DNA from: JALORV01 sp963780715 | GTDB lineage: Bacteria > Pseudomonadota > Gammaproteobacteria > Burkholderiales > Burkholderiaceae_F | NCBI GenBank assembly: GCA_963780715.1 | Contig: CAWADK010000027.1 | Location: 11,543 to 75,542 of the forward strand | DNA length: 64,000 bases | Reading direction: 5' to 3' | Part shown: piece after piece, positions 26,559 through 35,194 of the stretch | How the letters are laid out: each line of letters opens with the position of its first letter | How positions within the stretch are numbered: the stretch's first letter is position 1 | Program-made: the position numbers and the translations under genes | The notes under the pieces: generated by a model | The model's database searches: none | What the model saw: the letters and a program-made list of their open reading frames with translations, nothing else | Told to the model about the DNA's origin: nothing

Positions 26559-28154
26559 CTACGAGTGGTACGCGGATTCGCCGTGGTACGTCGTGTCCAG
26601 GCCTTCCCGCTCCTCTTCCGGCGTCACGCGCAGGCCGGTAATCATCTTGACGATGGTCAGCGCTACGAACGAAACCGCGGCCGAGATGACCACTGCTGTC
26701 AGCACGGCCTGGAACTGGATCCAGACCTGCGCGCCGATGCCGGGGAAATCTGCTGCGTCACCGCACTTGTTGGTGATGTAGTTGCAGATGCCGGCGCCGC
26801 CGAGTGAAGGCGCAGCGAAGACGCCGGTCAGCAGCGCGCCGACGATGCCGCCAACACCGTGCACACCGAACACGTCGAGTGCGTCGTCCGCGCCCAGCAT
26901 CTTCTTCAGCCCGGTCACGCCCCAGAAGCAGGCCAGGCCAGCCGCTACACCGATCACCAGCGCGCCGATGATGCCGACGAAGCCGCAGGCCGGCGTGATG
27001 GCTACCAGGCCGGCTACGGCACCGGAGGCGGCACCGAGCATCGAGGGCTTGCCCTTCACCATCCACTCGGCAAACATCCACGCGAGTACCGCCGCCGCCG
27101 TGGCGAGCAGCGTGTTGACGAAGGCGAAGGCCGCGACTCCGTTGGCTTCCAGGTTGGACCCGGCGTTGAAGCCGAACCAGCCCACCCACAGCAGCGCGGC
27201 ACCGACCATCGTCAGCGTCAGGCTGTGCGGCGCCATGGACTCCTTGCCGTAGCCGATGCGCTTGCCGACCATGTACGCCGCTACCAGGCCGGCGATACCG
27301 GCATTGATATGCACGACGGTGCCGCCGGCGAAATCGAGCGCGCCCTTGGCCCACAGCCAGCCCGCATTGGCCATCACCGCATCGAGTGTGGCCTGGTCCT
27401 TGATCGCGTCCGGACCGTCCCAGTACCAGACGGCATGCGCCATCGGCAGGTACGAGAACGTGAACCAGAGCACCGAGAAGAGCAGAACGGCGGAGAACTT
27501 CATGCGCTCGGCATAGGCGCCGACGATCAGCGCACAGGTGATGGCTGCGAAGGTGCACTGGAACGCGACAAACAGCAGTTCAGGGATGTAAACGCCCTTG
27601 CTGAAGGTCGCCGCGGCCGACTCGGCATTCACCCCCGACAGGAACAGCTTCGAGAAGTTGCCGAAGAACAATCCGGGGCCACCGAACGCCAGCGTGTACC
27701 CATAGATCACCCACAGCACCGAGATCAGCGAGAAGATCACGAAGACCTGCATCAGCACGCTCAGCATGTTCTTCGAGCGCACTAGGCCGCCGTAGAACAG
27801 TGCCAGGCCCGGTATGGTCATCAGGATGACCATGATCGTCGCGACATACATGAACGACGTGTCGGCCTTCTCGATCTTCGGCGCCGCCGCGGCTTCCTCG
27901 ACTTTCTCCTCGACCTTGACGGTCTCGGTGACCTTCGTCGTCTCGGTGACGGTCGTCGTCTTGTCTTCCATCTTCACTGCAGGCGCAGGTGCCGTCGTTG
28001 CAGCCGGCGCTGGCGCCGGTGCGGCTTCGGCGGCCTTGCCTTCCATCTTCGGGGCAGCACCGTCACCGTGCGAAGAGCCACCGCCCTGCGCGTAAACAGG
28101 CGCTGCCAGCGCGAAGGCTCCCACCGTGAGGAGTAATGCGAACAGTTTCTTCAT
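26559..28154 (-). CDS. amt: ammonium transporter Amt with N-terminal extension
   Basis: Amt channels conduct ammonium into the cell. The 531-aa product has a signal-like helix (MKKLFALLLTVGAFALAAP), then about 70 residues of Ala/Pro/Lys/Thr/Glu-rich low complexity (for example TTTVTETTKVTETVKVEEKV), then the 11-helix channel with GLALFYGGLVRSKN, VGWFGFNAGSNLEANG and VHGVGGIVGALLTGVFA. The twin channel histidines lie in VHINAGIAG- and VFGVHGVGG-type segments. It is co-transcribed behind glnK, the usual partner that blocks the channel when nitrogen is sufficient. Confidence 0.95.
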   Translation of the reverse strand: MKKLFALLLTVGAFALAAPVYAQGGGSSHGDGAAPKMEGKAAEAAPAPAPAATTAPAPAVKMEDKTTTVTETTKVTETVKVEEKVEEAAAAPKIEKADTSFMYVATIMVILMTIPGLALFYGGLVRSKNMLSVLMQVFVIFSLISVLWVIYGYTLAFGGPGLFFGNFSKLFLSGVNAESAAATFSKGVYIPELLFVAFQCTFAAITCALIVGAYAERMKFSAVLLFSVLWFTFSYLPMAHAVWYWDGPDAIKDQATLDAVMANAGWLWAKGALDFAGGTVVHINAGIAGLVAAYMVGKRIGYGKESMAPHSLTLTMVGAALLWVGWFGFNAGSNLEANGVAAFAFVNTLLATAAAVLAWMFAEWMVKGKPSMLGAASGAVAGLVAITPACGFVGIIGALVIGVAAGLACFWGVTGLKKMLGADDALDVFGVHGVGGIVGALLTGVFAAPSLGGAGICNYITNKCGDAADFPGIGAQVWIQFQAVLTAVVISAAVSFVALTIVKMITGLRVTPEEEREGLDTTYHGESAYHS

Positions 28155-28173
28155 GAGCGTCCTCGTGGGTGGG

Positions 28174-28512
28174 TTAGAGCGCGTCCTTGCCGGTTTCACC
28201 GGTGCGGATGCGGACGACCTGCTCGAGGTCATAGACGAAGATCTTGCCGTCGCCGATCTTGCCGGTGCGCGCCGAGCCCTCGATGGCCTCGATCGCACGC
28301 TCGACGATGTCGTCCGCGATGGCGGCTTCGATCTTCACTTTGGGGAGGAAGTCGACCACGTATTCGGCGCCGCGATACAGCTCCGTGTGGCCCTTCTGCC
28401 GTCCGAAGCCCTTGACCTCGGTGACCGTGATGCCCTGAACGCCAACGCCGCTCAGGGCCTCACGCACCTCGTCAAGCTTGAACGGCTTGATGATGGCGGT
28501 GATGAGTTTCAT
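28174..28512 (-). CDS. glnK: nitrogen regulatory protein P-II (GlnK type)
   Basis: P-II proteins sense 2-oxoglutarate and ATP/ADP and control Amt, NtrB and the glutamine synthetase cascade. The 112-aa product has all landmarks: MKLITAIIKPFKLDEVREAL, T-loop GRQKGHTELYRGAEYVVDF with Tyr51 for uridylylation, and the C-loop KIGDGKIFVYDLEQVVRIRT. It lies between the porin gene and amt on a sigma-54-type promoter. Confidence 0.96.
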   Translation of the reverse strand: MKLITAIIKPFKLDEVREALSGVGVQGITVTEVKGFGRQKGHTELYRGAEYVVDFLPKVKIEAAIADDIVERAIEAIEGSARTGKIGDGKIFVYDLEQVVRIRTGETGKDAL

Positions 28513-28543
28513 GAGTTTGGTTCCCGTCTGTTGTCAGGAGGCT

Positions 28544-29329
28544 TCAGAACGTCTTGCCGACCGTGGCGAGGAAGCTGTTCCGTCCGGCACCGCGCGGCGG
28601 GTTCTCAGCCGTCGTGAAGAAGTCCTTCTCGCTGGTACCGACCCAGAAGGCACCCAGAATCCAGCCCGAGCCCATGATGTCCCACGTGCCACCGAGCTTG
28701 AAGTCCCACACGTTGTCCTTGTTGAGCGCGGTGTTGATGTTTTCGTAGTTCTTCACGAACTGCCAGCCGGCGTGCGCGACGATGGCAAAGCCGTCGGCCA
28801 GGGGGAAGGTTCCGGAGATGTCCACGTACTGCGAGCCCTTCGTGTTGTATCCGGGAGCCTTCACGCCGAAGAAGTCGGTGAACGCGTAGTAGTACTTCAC
28901 CGATGCCGGTCCCCACGACCCGCCGATGTAGGCTTCGAAGTTCTTCGCCTCGAAGTCAGGGTTGTATTCGCCGGTGCCCGGGTAGTAGTAGTAGATGACG
29001 CCGACGTCGAGGCCGAAATCACCGAACGAGTGCTTGTACCCGCCGTAGAAGTCCATCTCGATCGGCGCGCCGTTGTACAGCGTCGAGGAGACGTTCGAGT
29101 TCCAGTTGCCGAGATAGAAGCCAGACTTGTGGGCGAAGTCGACCCCGCCCTGGATCGTCGGCTGATAGTCGGTCTGCGAGAAGCCGCGGAAGCGATAGTC
29201 GCTGCCGATCGTCAGGTTGCCGGAGATGGTGAACTCCGGCTCGGCCTTCGCCGCCGGTGCCTGGGCCAGTGCCAGCAGCGGCGTAGAACAGGCCGCGGCG
29301 ACAGCGGCGGCTACGAGCGCTTTCTTCAT
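28544..29329 (-). CDS. TorF-family putative porin
   Basis: This is a conserved outer-membrane barrel found upstream of glnK-amt in many betaproteobacteria. The 261-aa product has a signal peptide ending LALAQ (residue about 23), the family start FTISGNLTIGSDYRFRGFSQ, many alternating beta strands rich in Tyr/Trp/Gly and a C-terminal Phe (VGKTF), the usual barrel-insertion signal. A role in ammonium or small-solute passage across the outer membrane is inferred from the operon. The ATG at 29329 has GGAAG eight bases upstream. Confidence 0.85.
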   Translation of the reverse strand: MKKALVAAAVAAACSTPLLALAQAPAAKAEPEFTISGNLTIGSDYRFRGFSQTDYQPTIQGGVDFAHKSGFYLGNWNSNVSSTLYNGAPIEMDFYGGYKHSFGDFGLDVGVIYYYYPGTGEYNPDFEAKNFEAYIGGSWGPASVKYYYAFTDFFGVKAPGYNTKGSQYVDISGTFPLADGFAIVAHAGWQFVKNYENINTALNKDNVWDFKLGGTWDIMGSGWILGAFWVGTSEKDFFTTAENPPRGAGRNSFLATVGKTF

Positions 29330-29381
29330 GATGATCTTCCTTTCGATGAGTCGAGGTTGGAGCGATGCTCGGGAAGGGTTA

Positions 29382-29397
29382 CGCAACTTGCGTGCCA
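29382..29397 (-). promoter_or_regulatory. sigma-54 promoter for porin-glnK-amt
   Basis: Minus-strand TGGCACGCAAGTTGCG matches the -24/-12 consensus TGGCAC-N5-TTGC; GG and GC are ten bases apart as required. The predicted start (about 29370) leaves a 40-base leader before the porin ATG. TGCACC (29403-29408) and GGTGCA (29428-29433) upstream resemble NtrC half-sites but not at the standard spacing. Confidence 0.85.
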
Positions 29398-29610
29398 CTT
29401 GCTGCACCGCCAGAAACGCCGCCCGAAGGTGCAGAAAGCCCCGCCCGGCACCGTCGCGCGCCTCGTCCGGGTGCGATCACGCCCCAAGTCGGGGAGTGGC
29501 CCTGCTCGGCGCGGCGGAGTCCATAACCCCGCATTCACCACAGCGGTGCGCTGCTAGACTGGAATTGAGACCTCCGCAAAGCCCCTACGGGTGTGCCGTC
29601 TACTTGCCGC

Positions 29611-29844
29611 ATGGACAAGATTTCCTTCCTCGATGACCTGCAGTCCCGCGTGTCGGAGCTGGTCCGGCAAACGCCGGCGGCAGACATGCAGAAGAACCTC
29701 AAAGCCCTGCTGACACAGCAGTTCGCGCGGCTCGAGCTGGTCACGCGCGAGGAGTTCGACACTCAGGCCAAGGTGCTGGCGCGAGCGCGCAGCAAGCTCG
29801 ACGAACTCGAACTACGCATCGCCGAGCTCGAACGCCGGCCCTGA
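29611..29844 (+). CDS. ubiK: ubiquinone biosynthesis accessory factor UbiK
   Basis: UbiK (YqiC/BMFP family) is a small membrane-fusogenic coiled-coil protein that helps the cytosolic Ubi complex handle hydrophobic quinone precursors. The 77-aa product has the typical amphipathic helix (FLDDLQSRVSELVRQTPAAD), the central NLKALLTQQFARLELVTREE and a C-terminal coiled coil (KLDELELRIAELERRP). I chose the ATG at 29611, giving MDKISFLDD, over the upstream ATG. It is divergent from the nitrogen operon. Confidence 0.92.
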   Translation: MDKISFLDDLQSRVSELVRQTPAADMQKNLKALLTQQFARLELVTREEFDTQAKVLARARSKLDELELRIAELERRP

Positions 29845-29953
29845 GGCGACGGCACAGACGCCGCAGGCGCTCAAAGGCCTGGGACGCAGCGGTTGAATCA
29901 CTGTCGCCCGGCCGCATCTTCAATGGAGAAATGCGGCAACCAGGGAGGCCGCC

Positions 29954-31297
29954 ATGATCCATCTGACATCGCCCGCTGCGCGGCCCGCGGCCGTAGCGGG
30001 AATGTTCTATCCGGCCGATGCGCAGACATTGCGCAACGAGGTCGATCGACTGCTCGACGCGGCGCCGCGTCGCCTCGCACTCGCGCCCAAGGCCCTGATC
30101 GTGCCGCACGCGGGGTACCCGTACTCGGGTCCGATCGCAGCGAGCGCCTACGCCTGCCTTGCTTCGCATGCGGATCACATTTCCCGCGTCGTACTGATCG
30201 GTCCGGCCCATCGCGTCGCCGTGCGAGGCCTGGCGACACCCGGCGCTGACCGGTTCGCGACGCCGCTGGGCGAGGTGCCGCTCGACACGACCGCACTGGC
30301 GGAACTCGAGGCCCTGCCGCACGTCAACCGCAACGCACTCGCGCATGCCGAGGAGCACGCGCTCGAAGTGCAGCTGCCTTTCCTGCAGCGCGTGCTCCAC
30401 GAGTTCTCATTGGTGCCCCTGCTCGTCGGCGACGCGACCGTCGACGAGGTGGCGCAGGCGCTGGATCGGGTCTGGGGCGACGAGGAGACACTCATCGTCG
30501 TGAGTTCGGACCTGTCGCACTATCTGCCGTATGCGGAAGCCCGGCGGACCGATGCGGCAACGCTCGAAGCGATCCTGCGCCGCACGCCCGGGCTGCACGG
30601 CGCGCAAGCGTGCGGTGCGACGCCGATCAACGGACTGCTGCAGGTCGCGCTCCGCCGCGGCCTCGCGCCGCAGCTGCTCGATGCGCGCAATTCCGGCGAT
30701 ACGGCGGGCGACCGTGCCCGCGTGGTCGGCTACGCAGCCGTGGCCTTTCGCGAGCCCGACCGCGGCCAACCGCTGCTGCAGGTCGCGCGCGAAGCAATCG
30801 AGGGCGAGCTTCAGCCCGAAGCCTCGCCTGCGGGACACACGGCAGCGTGCCTGTCGAGCCGCATCGCGAGCTTTGTCACCCTGCGACGTCACGGCGAACT
30901 GCGCGGCTGCGTCGGTGGACTGGAACCCGATGCCGTGCTGCGCCTGGATCTGCCGCGCCACGCTCGTGCGGCGGCCTTCGAAGACCCCCGTTTCCCGCCA
31001 CTGCGGCTCGAGGAACTCGACGGCCTGCGCATCGAAGTTTCGCTGCTGACACCGTCGGAATCGATCCCCGCCGACTCGGAGGCCGATGTGCTGGCCGCGC
31101 TGCGACCCGGCGTCGACGGCGTGATACTGACGGCGGGCAACCGGCGCGCGACCTTCCTGCCGCAGGTCTGGCACGAGATCGCCTCGGCGACCGAGTTCCT
31201 GCGCCACCTGAAGCTCAAGGCCGGATTGCACCCCGATGCGTGGTCCGCGCATTTCCGCGTGGCGCGGTACACCGCCGAGAAGTGGGTCGAGGCATGA
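29954..31297 (+). CDS. AmmeMemoRadiSam system protein: Memo (B) and AMMECR1 (A) domains fused
   Basis: The 447-aa product joins two of the three parts of the AmmeMemoRadiSam set. Residues about 1-265 are the Memo-like domain, a metal-binding fold related to class III dioxygenases (AGMFYPADAQTL, LIVPHAGYPYSG, VLIGPAHRVAV, EEHALEVQLPFLQR, VVSSDLSHYLPY). Residues about 275-447 are the AMMECR1 domain (SFVTLRRHGELRGCVGGLE, PRFPPLRLEELD). The usual separate genes are thus one polypeptide. No biochemical role is established for the system. The stop codon lies in an ATGA that begins a 74-nt repeat leading to the radical-SAM gene. Confidence 0.92.
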   Translation: MIHLTSPAARPAAVAGMFYPADAQTLRNEVDRLLDAAPRRLALAPKALIVPHAGYPYSGPIAASAYACLASHADHISRVVLIGPAHRVAVRGLATPGADRFATPLGEVPLDTTALAELEALPHVNRNALAHAEEHALEVQLPFLQRVLHEFSLVPLLVGDATVDEVAQALDRVWGDEETLIVVSSDLSHYLPYAEARRTDAATLEAILRRTPGLHGAQACGATPINGLLQVALRRGLAPQLLDARNSGDTAGDRARVVGYAAVAFREPDRGQPLLQVAREAIEGELQPEASPAGHTAACLSSRIASFVTLRRHGELRGCVGGLEPDAVLRLDLPRHARAAAFEDPRFPPLRLEELDGLRIEVSLLTPSESIPADSEADVLAALRPGVDGVILTAGNRRATFLPQVWHEIASATEFLRHLKLKAGLHPDAWSAHFRVARYTAEKWVEA

Positions 31298-31367
31298 GCG
31301 CCGAACGGCCGTTCCGGAGGCGCGCATTCCCCCCTGGGGGGACGGCGCGCAGCGCCAAGGGGGCAAC

Positions 31368-31371
<4 letters not shown>
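31294..31371 (+). repeat. ATGA-flanked 74-nt repeat/micro-ORF
   Basis: It begins with ATGAGCGCCG at the fusion-gene stop and ends with AGGGGGCAACATGA at the radical-SAM start, exactly 74 bases later. It encodes 25 residues (MSAERPFRRR..., ending KGAT) in frame from ATG to the TGA overlapping the next ATG. Length, ends and peptide pattern match the two copies at 19091-19242, with compensating differences in the CCCCC/GGGGG stem. Confidence 0.8.
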
Positions 31372-32459
<1,088 letters not shown>

Positions 32460-32493
32460 CGCTGGCCGCGAGCGCTGGCCTCGAACGCTGAGG

Positions 32494-33408
32494 CTAGGCG
32501 GCGGAGGCTTCGGATGAGGAACGTTTGCGCGCGACGGCGATGATCTTGGCGGCGGTTTCGAGCTGCAATTCGGACAGCTCCGCATCCATCGTCGGCCGAT
32601 CAATGAGGCGCACGTTCTTCTTGCGTGCGATTTCCTTCGCGCCGCGCTCGTAGCCCGCTTCGGCGATCACCGCCACGCGCAGCATTCCGATTTCGCGCGC
32701 CTGCTCGATCAGCGCCGTGATGCGATCGACCGAGACATTGTCGTTCTGAACGACGAACGCATAGGCACGCGCCGGATCGTCCCGGTGCCGAAGCACGAGT
32801 TCGATCGGCCAGACGGCCGGCGACGCCGGCACCTGCCGATAGCCCCGCGACTCGTACCAGGCCAGCACGAGTTCGCGCAGCGGTACCGAAGGCGCCATGG
32901 CATCCAGCATCGGCGAAGTGTCACGCGGAGCAGACCGTGAACCGGCCCGCGCGCGCTTGGGCTCGGCCACGGGCGCCGGCGGCGCCACACGCGGGCTCGG
33001 CGGACGACTCACTTCGTCGACCATGATCTGCGAAATCAGCTCCTCGATCGGATCGAGACCCGCAGCCGCCTCCTCGGCCGGCGTCATTTCTCGATTGACC
33101 TGCGGCGCGCTTTGTTCATAGTCGATCGGCGGCAGCGAGTGCACGCCGGGCGCGTTTTCTCCGCCCTGGGCAGCCAGCCCATGGGCCTGACGAATCAGCG
33201 CAGCGTGATCGACTTCATCGGCGGTCGGCGTCGGCAACTCCACTTTGCGCGGCTTTTCGCCGGACGGAGCAGCGCCCAGCATCATCGCCATAGCAGCCTG
33301 TTCGCGCGCCGCTGCCTGCTCCCGGATCGACGAGGCGCGCCGACGCGCCCAGAGGTACAGACCCACCAGGACCAGCAGCAAGAAGAAACCAAACAGTAGC
33401 GACGACAC
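32494..33408 (-). CDS. membrane-anchored protein with degenerate Mrr-like domain
   Basis: The 304-aa product starts with a single membrane helix (VSSLLFGFFLLLVLVGLYLW) followed by RRR, so the rest faces the cytoplasm. A disordered Pro/Ala-rich linker (about residues 45-170) leads to a C-terminal domain with ELVLAWYESRGYRQVPA, YAFVVQNDNVSVDRI, MLRVAVIAEAGYERGAKEIA and NVRLIDRPT, the layout of the Mrr/restriction-endonuclease-like fold. The position of the catalytic Q-x-K reads QND, so nuclease activity is unlikely. The start could be the GTG at 33408 (set by the helix) or the GTG at 33471. Function unknown. Confidence 0.7.
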   Translation of the reverse strand: MSSLLFGFFLLLVLVGLYLWARRRASSIREQAAAREQAAMAMMLGAAPSGEKPRKVELPTPTADEVDHAALIRQAHGLAAQGGENAPGVHSLPPIDYEQSAPQVNREMTPAEEAAAGLDPIEELISQIMVDEVSRPPSPRVAPPAPVAEPKRARAGSRSAPRDTSPMLDAMAPSVPLRELVLAWYESRGYRQVPASPAVWPIELVLRHRDDPARAYAFVVQNDNVSVDRITALIEQAREIGMLRVAVIAEAGYERGAKEIARKKNVRLIDRPTMDAELSELQLETAAKIIAVARKRSSSEASAA

Positions 33409-33658
33409 GGCGAGGAGATTTGCGCCGGCATGCTCGCATGCCGGAATCCGACGGAGCCTCCATCGTGACACGAGTCAACCGGGCCACCCAACCAAATATC
33501 GGGTTAAACCGGTCATTTTTCGGGACGCGGCGAGTGTGGTCGCGGTCATCCCGGGGTTTCATGAGGCCCGGCGACGGGAATCGGCTGGCAATTCAGCGGT
33601 TCGGCCCGCGAGCGGCCGGGCGCGCCCCGATAGAATCGACTCCGCTTCGCCTTCCCCC

Positions 33659-35194
33659 ATGTCGATCGCCATCGTTCGCACCCGCGGCCTGTCCGGCATG
33701 TATGCGCCGCAGGTCACGGTCGAGGTTCATCTGGCCAATGGGCTGCCGTCGTTCACGCTGGTCGGATTGCCCGACACCGAGGTACGCGAGTCGCGCGAGC
33801 GCGTCCGCGCTGCGCTCCTGACGAGTCGTTTCGAGTTTCCGACACGGCGGATCACGGTCAACCTGGCGCCGGCCGACCTGCCCAAGGAGTCCGGCCGCTT
33901 CGATCTCCCCATCGCGCTCGGGATCCTGGCCGCCACCGGGCAGATTCCCACGCGGACACTCGACCAGTACGAGTTCGCCGGTGAACTCTCATTGACCGGG
34001 GAATTGCGGCCGGTCCGCGGGACGCTGGCGATGGCGTACGCCGTCTCGAGGTCGGAACACACCGTCGGTCCGCGCCGCGGATTCGTGGTGCCGGACGAGA
34101 GCGCCGACGAGGCAGCGCTGGTCGGCGGTATCCCGATCTTCCCGGCGCGCACGCTGCTGCAGGTCGTCGAGCACCTCCGTGCCGAGGCCGGTGACACCGC
34201 AGCCAAGGCGATCACCGAGCATCATGCGATGGTTCGGCTGACGCCGCCGATCTACCCGGATCTGTTCGACGTCAAGGGCCAGCTCGCGGCGCGTCGAGCG
34301 ATCGAGGTCGCGGCGGCCGGCGGACACAGCGTCCTGCTGGTCGGTCCGCCGGGTACCGGCAAGACGATGCTGGCGCAGCGCTTTGCCGGCATCCTGCCAC
34401 CGATGACCACCCACGAGGCGCTCGAATCAGCAGCAGTGCTGAGCCTGGTCGGCCAGTTTGCCCCGCAGCGCTGGGCCACGCGGATCTTCCGTGCTCCGCA
34501 TCACACCGCGAGCGCGGTGGCGCTCTGCGGTGGCGGCTCGCCGCCGATGCCGGGCGAGATCTCGCTCGCCCACCACGGCGTGTTGTTCCTCGACGAGTTG
34601 CCCGAGTTCGACCGACGGGTGCTCGAGACACTGCGACAGCCGCTTGAGTCAGGAAAGATCACGATCTCGCGCGCGGCGCGCCAGGTCGACTTCCCGGCGC
34701 GTTTCCAGTTGGTCGGCGCGATGAATCCGTGCCCGTGCGGCTACTTCGGTCACGCGTCGATCGCCTGTCGCTGCACACCCGACATGGTGGCGCGCTACCA
34801 GGACCGCATTTCCGGGCCGCTGCTCGACCGCATCGACATGCGCGTGGAAGTGAATTCATTGCCCGACGAAGCGATCGTTGCCCTGCCGGACGGCGAGCCG
34901 ACGCGCTTCGTGGCGGAACGTGTACGCAAGGCCTACGACCGGGCGATTGCGCGCCAGGGCAGGCTCAACGACCAGTTGCAGGGCGCCGAACTGGAGGAAG
35001 CCTGCGCGATCGACGAGCCGGTGCAGAAACTGCTGCACGCCGCCAGCGTGCGCCTGGGCTGGTCAGCGCGGGCGTATCACCGCGTGCTTAAGGTGGCCCG
35101 GACGATCGCCGACCTGGCCGACGCGGAGGGCATCACCTCGCAACACGTGGCCGAGGCGATCCAGTACCGGCGTTCGCTGCGTGACACCGGGTAG
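33659..35194 (+). CDS. comM: YifB/ComM-family Mg-chelatase-like AAA+ ATPase
   Basis: ComM is a hexameric helicase that promotes branch migration during natural transformation. The 511-aa product has the N-terminal ChlI-type domain (ANGLPSFTLVGLPDTEVRES, RRITVNLAPADLPKEG-like), the AAA+ core with Walker A GPPGTGKTMLA, Walker B GVLFLDELPEF, sensor MNPCPCGYFGH and arginine region LLDRIDMRVEV, and the Mg_chelatase C-terminal helical domain. Start at 33659 gives MSIAIVRTRG, the usual N-terminus. ubiK and comM are often close in betaproteobacteria; here the Memo cluster lies between them. Confidence 0.93.
   Translation: MSIAIVRTRGLSGMYAPQVTVEVHLANGLPSFTLVGLPDTEVRESRERVRAALLTSRFEFPTRRITVNLAPADLPKESGRFDLPIALGILAATGQIPTRTLDQYEFAGELSLTGELRPVRGTLAMAYAVSRSEHTVGPRRGFVVPDESADEAALVGGIPIFPARTLLQVVEHLRAEAGDTAAKAITEHHAMVRLTPPIYPDLFDVKGQLAARRAIEVAAAGGHSVLLVGPPGTGKTMLAQRFAGILPPMTTHEALESAAVLSLVGQFAPQRWATRIFRAPHHTASAVALCGGGSPPMPGEISLAHHGVLFLDELPEFDRRVLETLRQPLESGKITISRAARQVDFPARFQLVGAMNPCPCGYFGHASIACRCTPDMVARYQDRISGPLLDRIDMRVEVNSLPDEAIVALPDGEPTRFVAERVRKAYDRAIARQGRLNDQLQGAELEEACAIDEPVQKLLHAASVRLGWSARAYHRVLKVARTIADLADAEGITSQHVAEAIQYRRSLRDTG

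Noticed and set aside
29403..29452. Full NtrC operator upstream of the sigma-54 promoter
   Set aside because: TGCACC, GGTGCA and GGCACC occur, but not at the spacing of an NtrC dimer site and closer to the promoter than usual.
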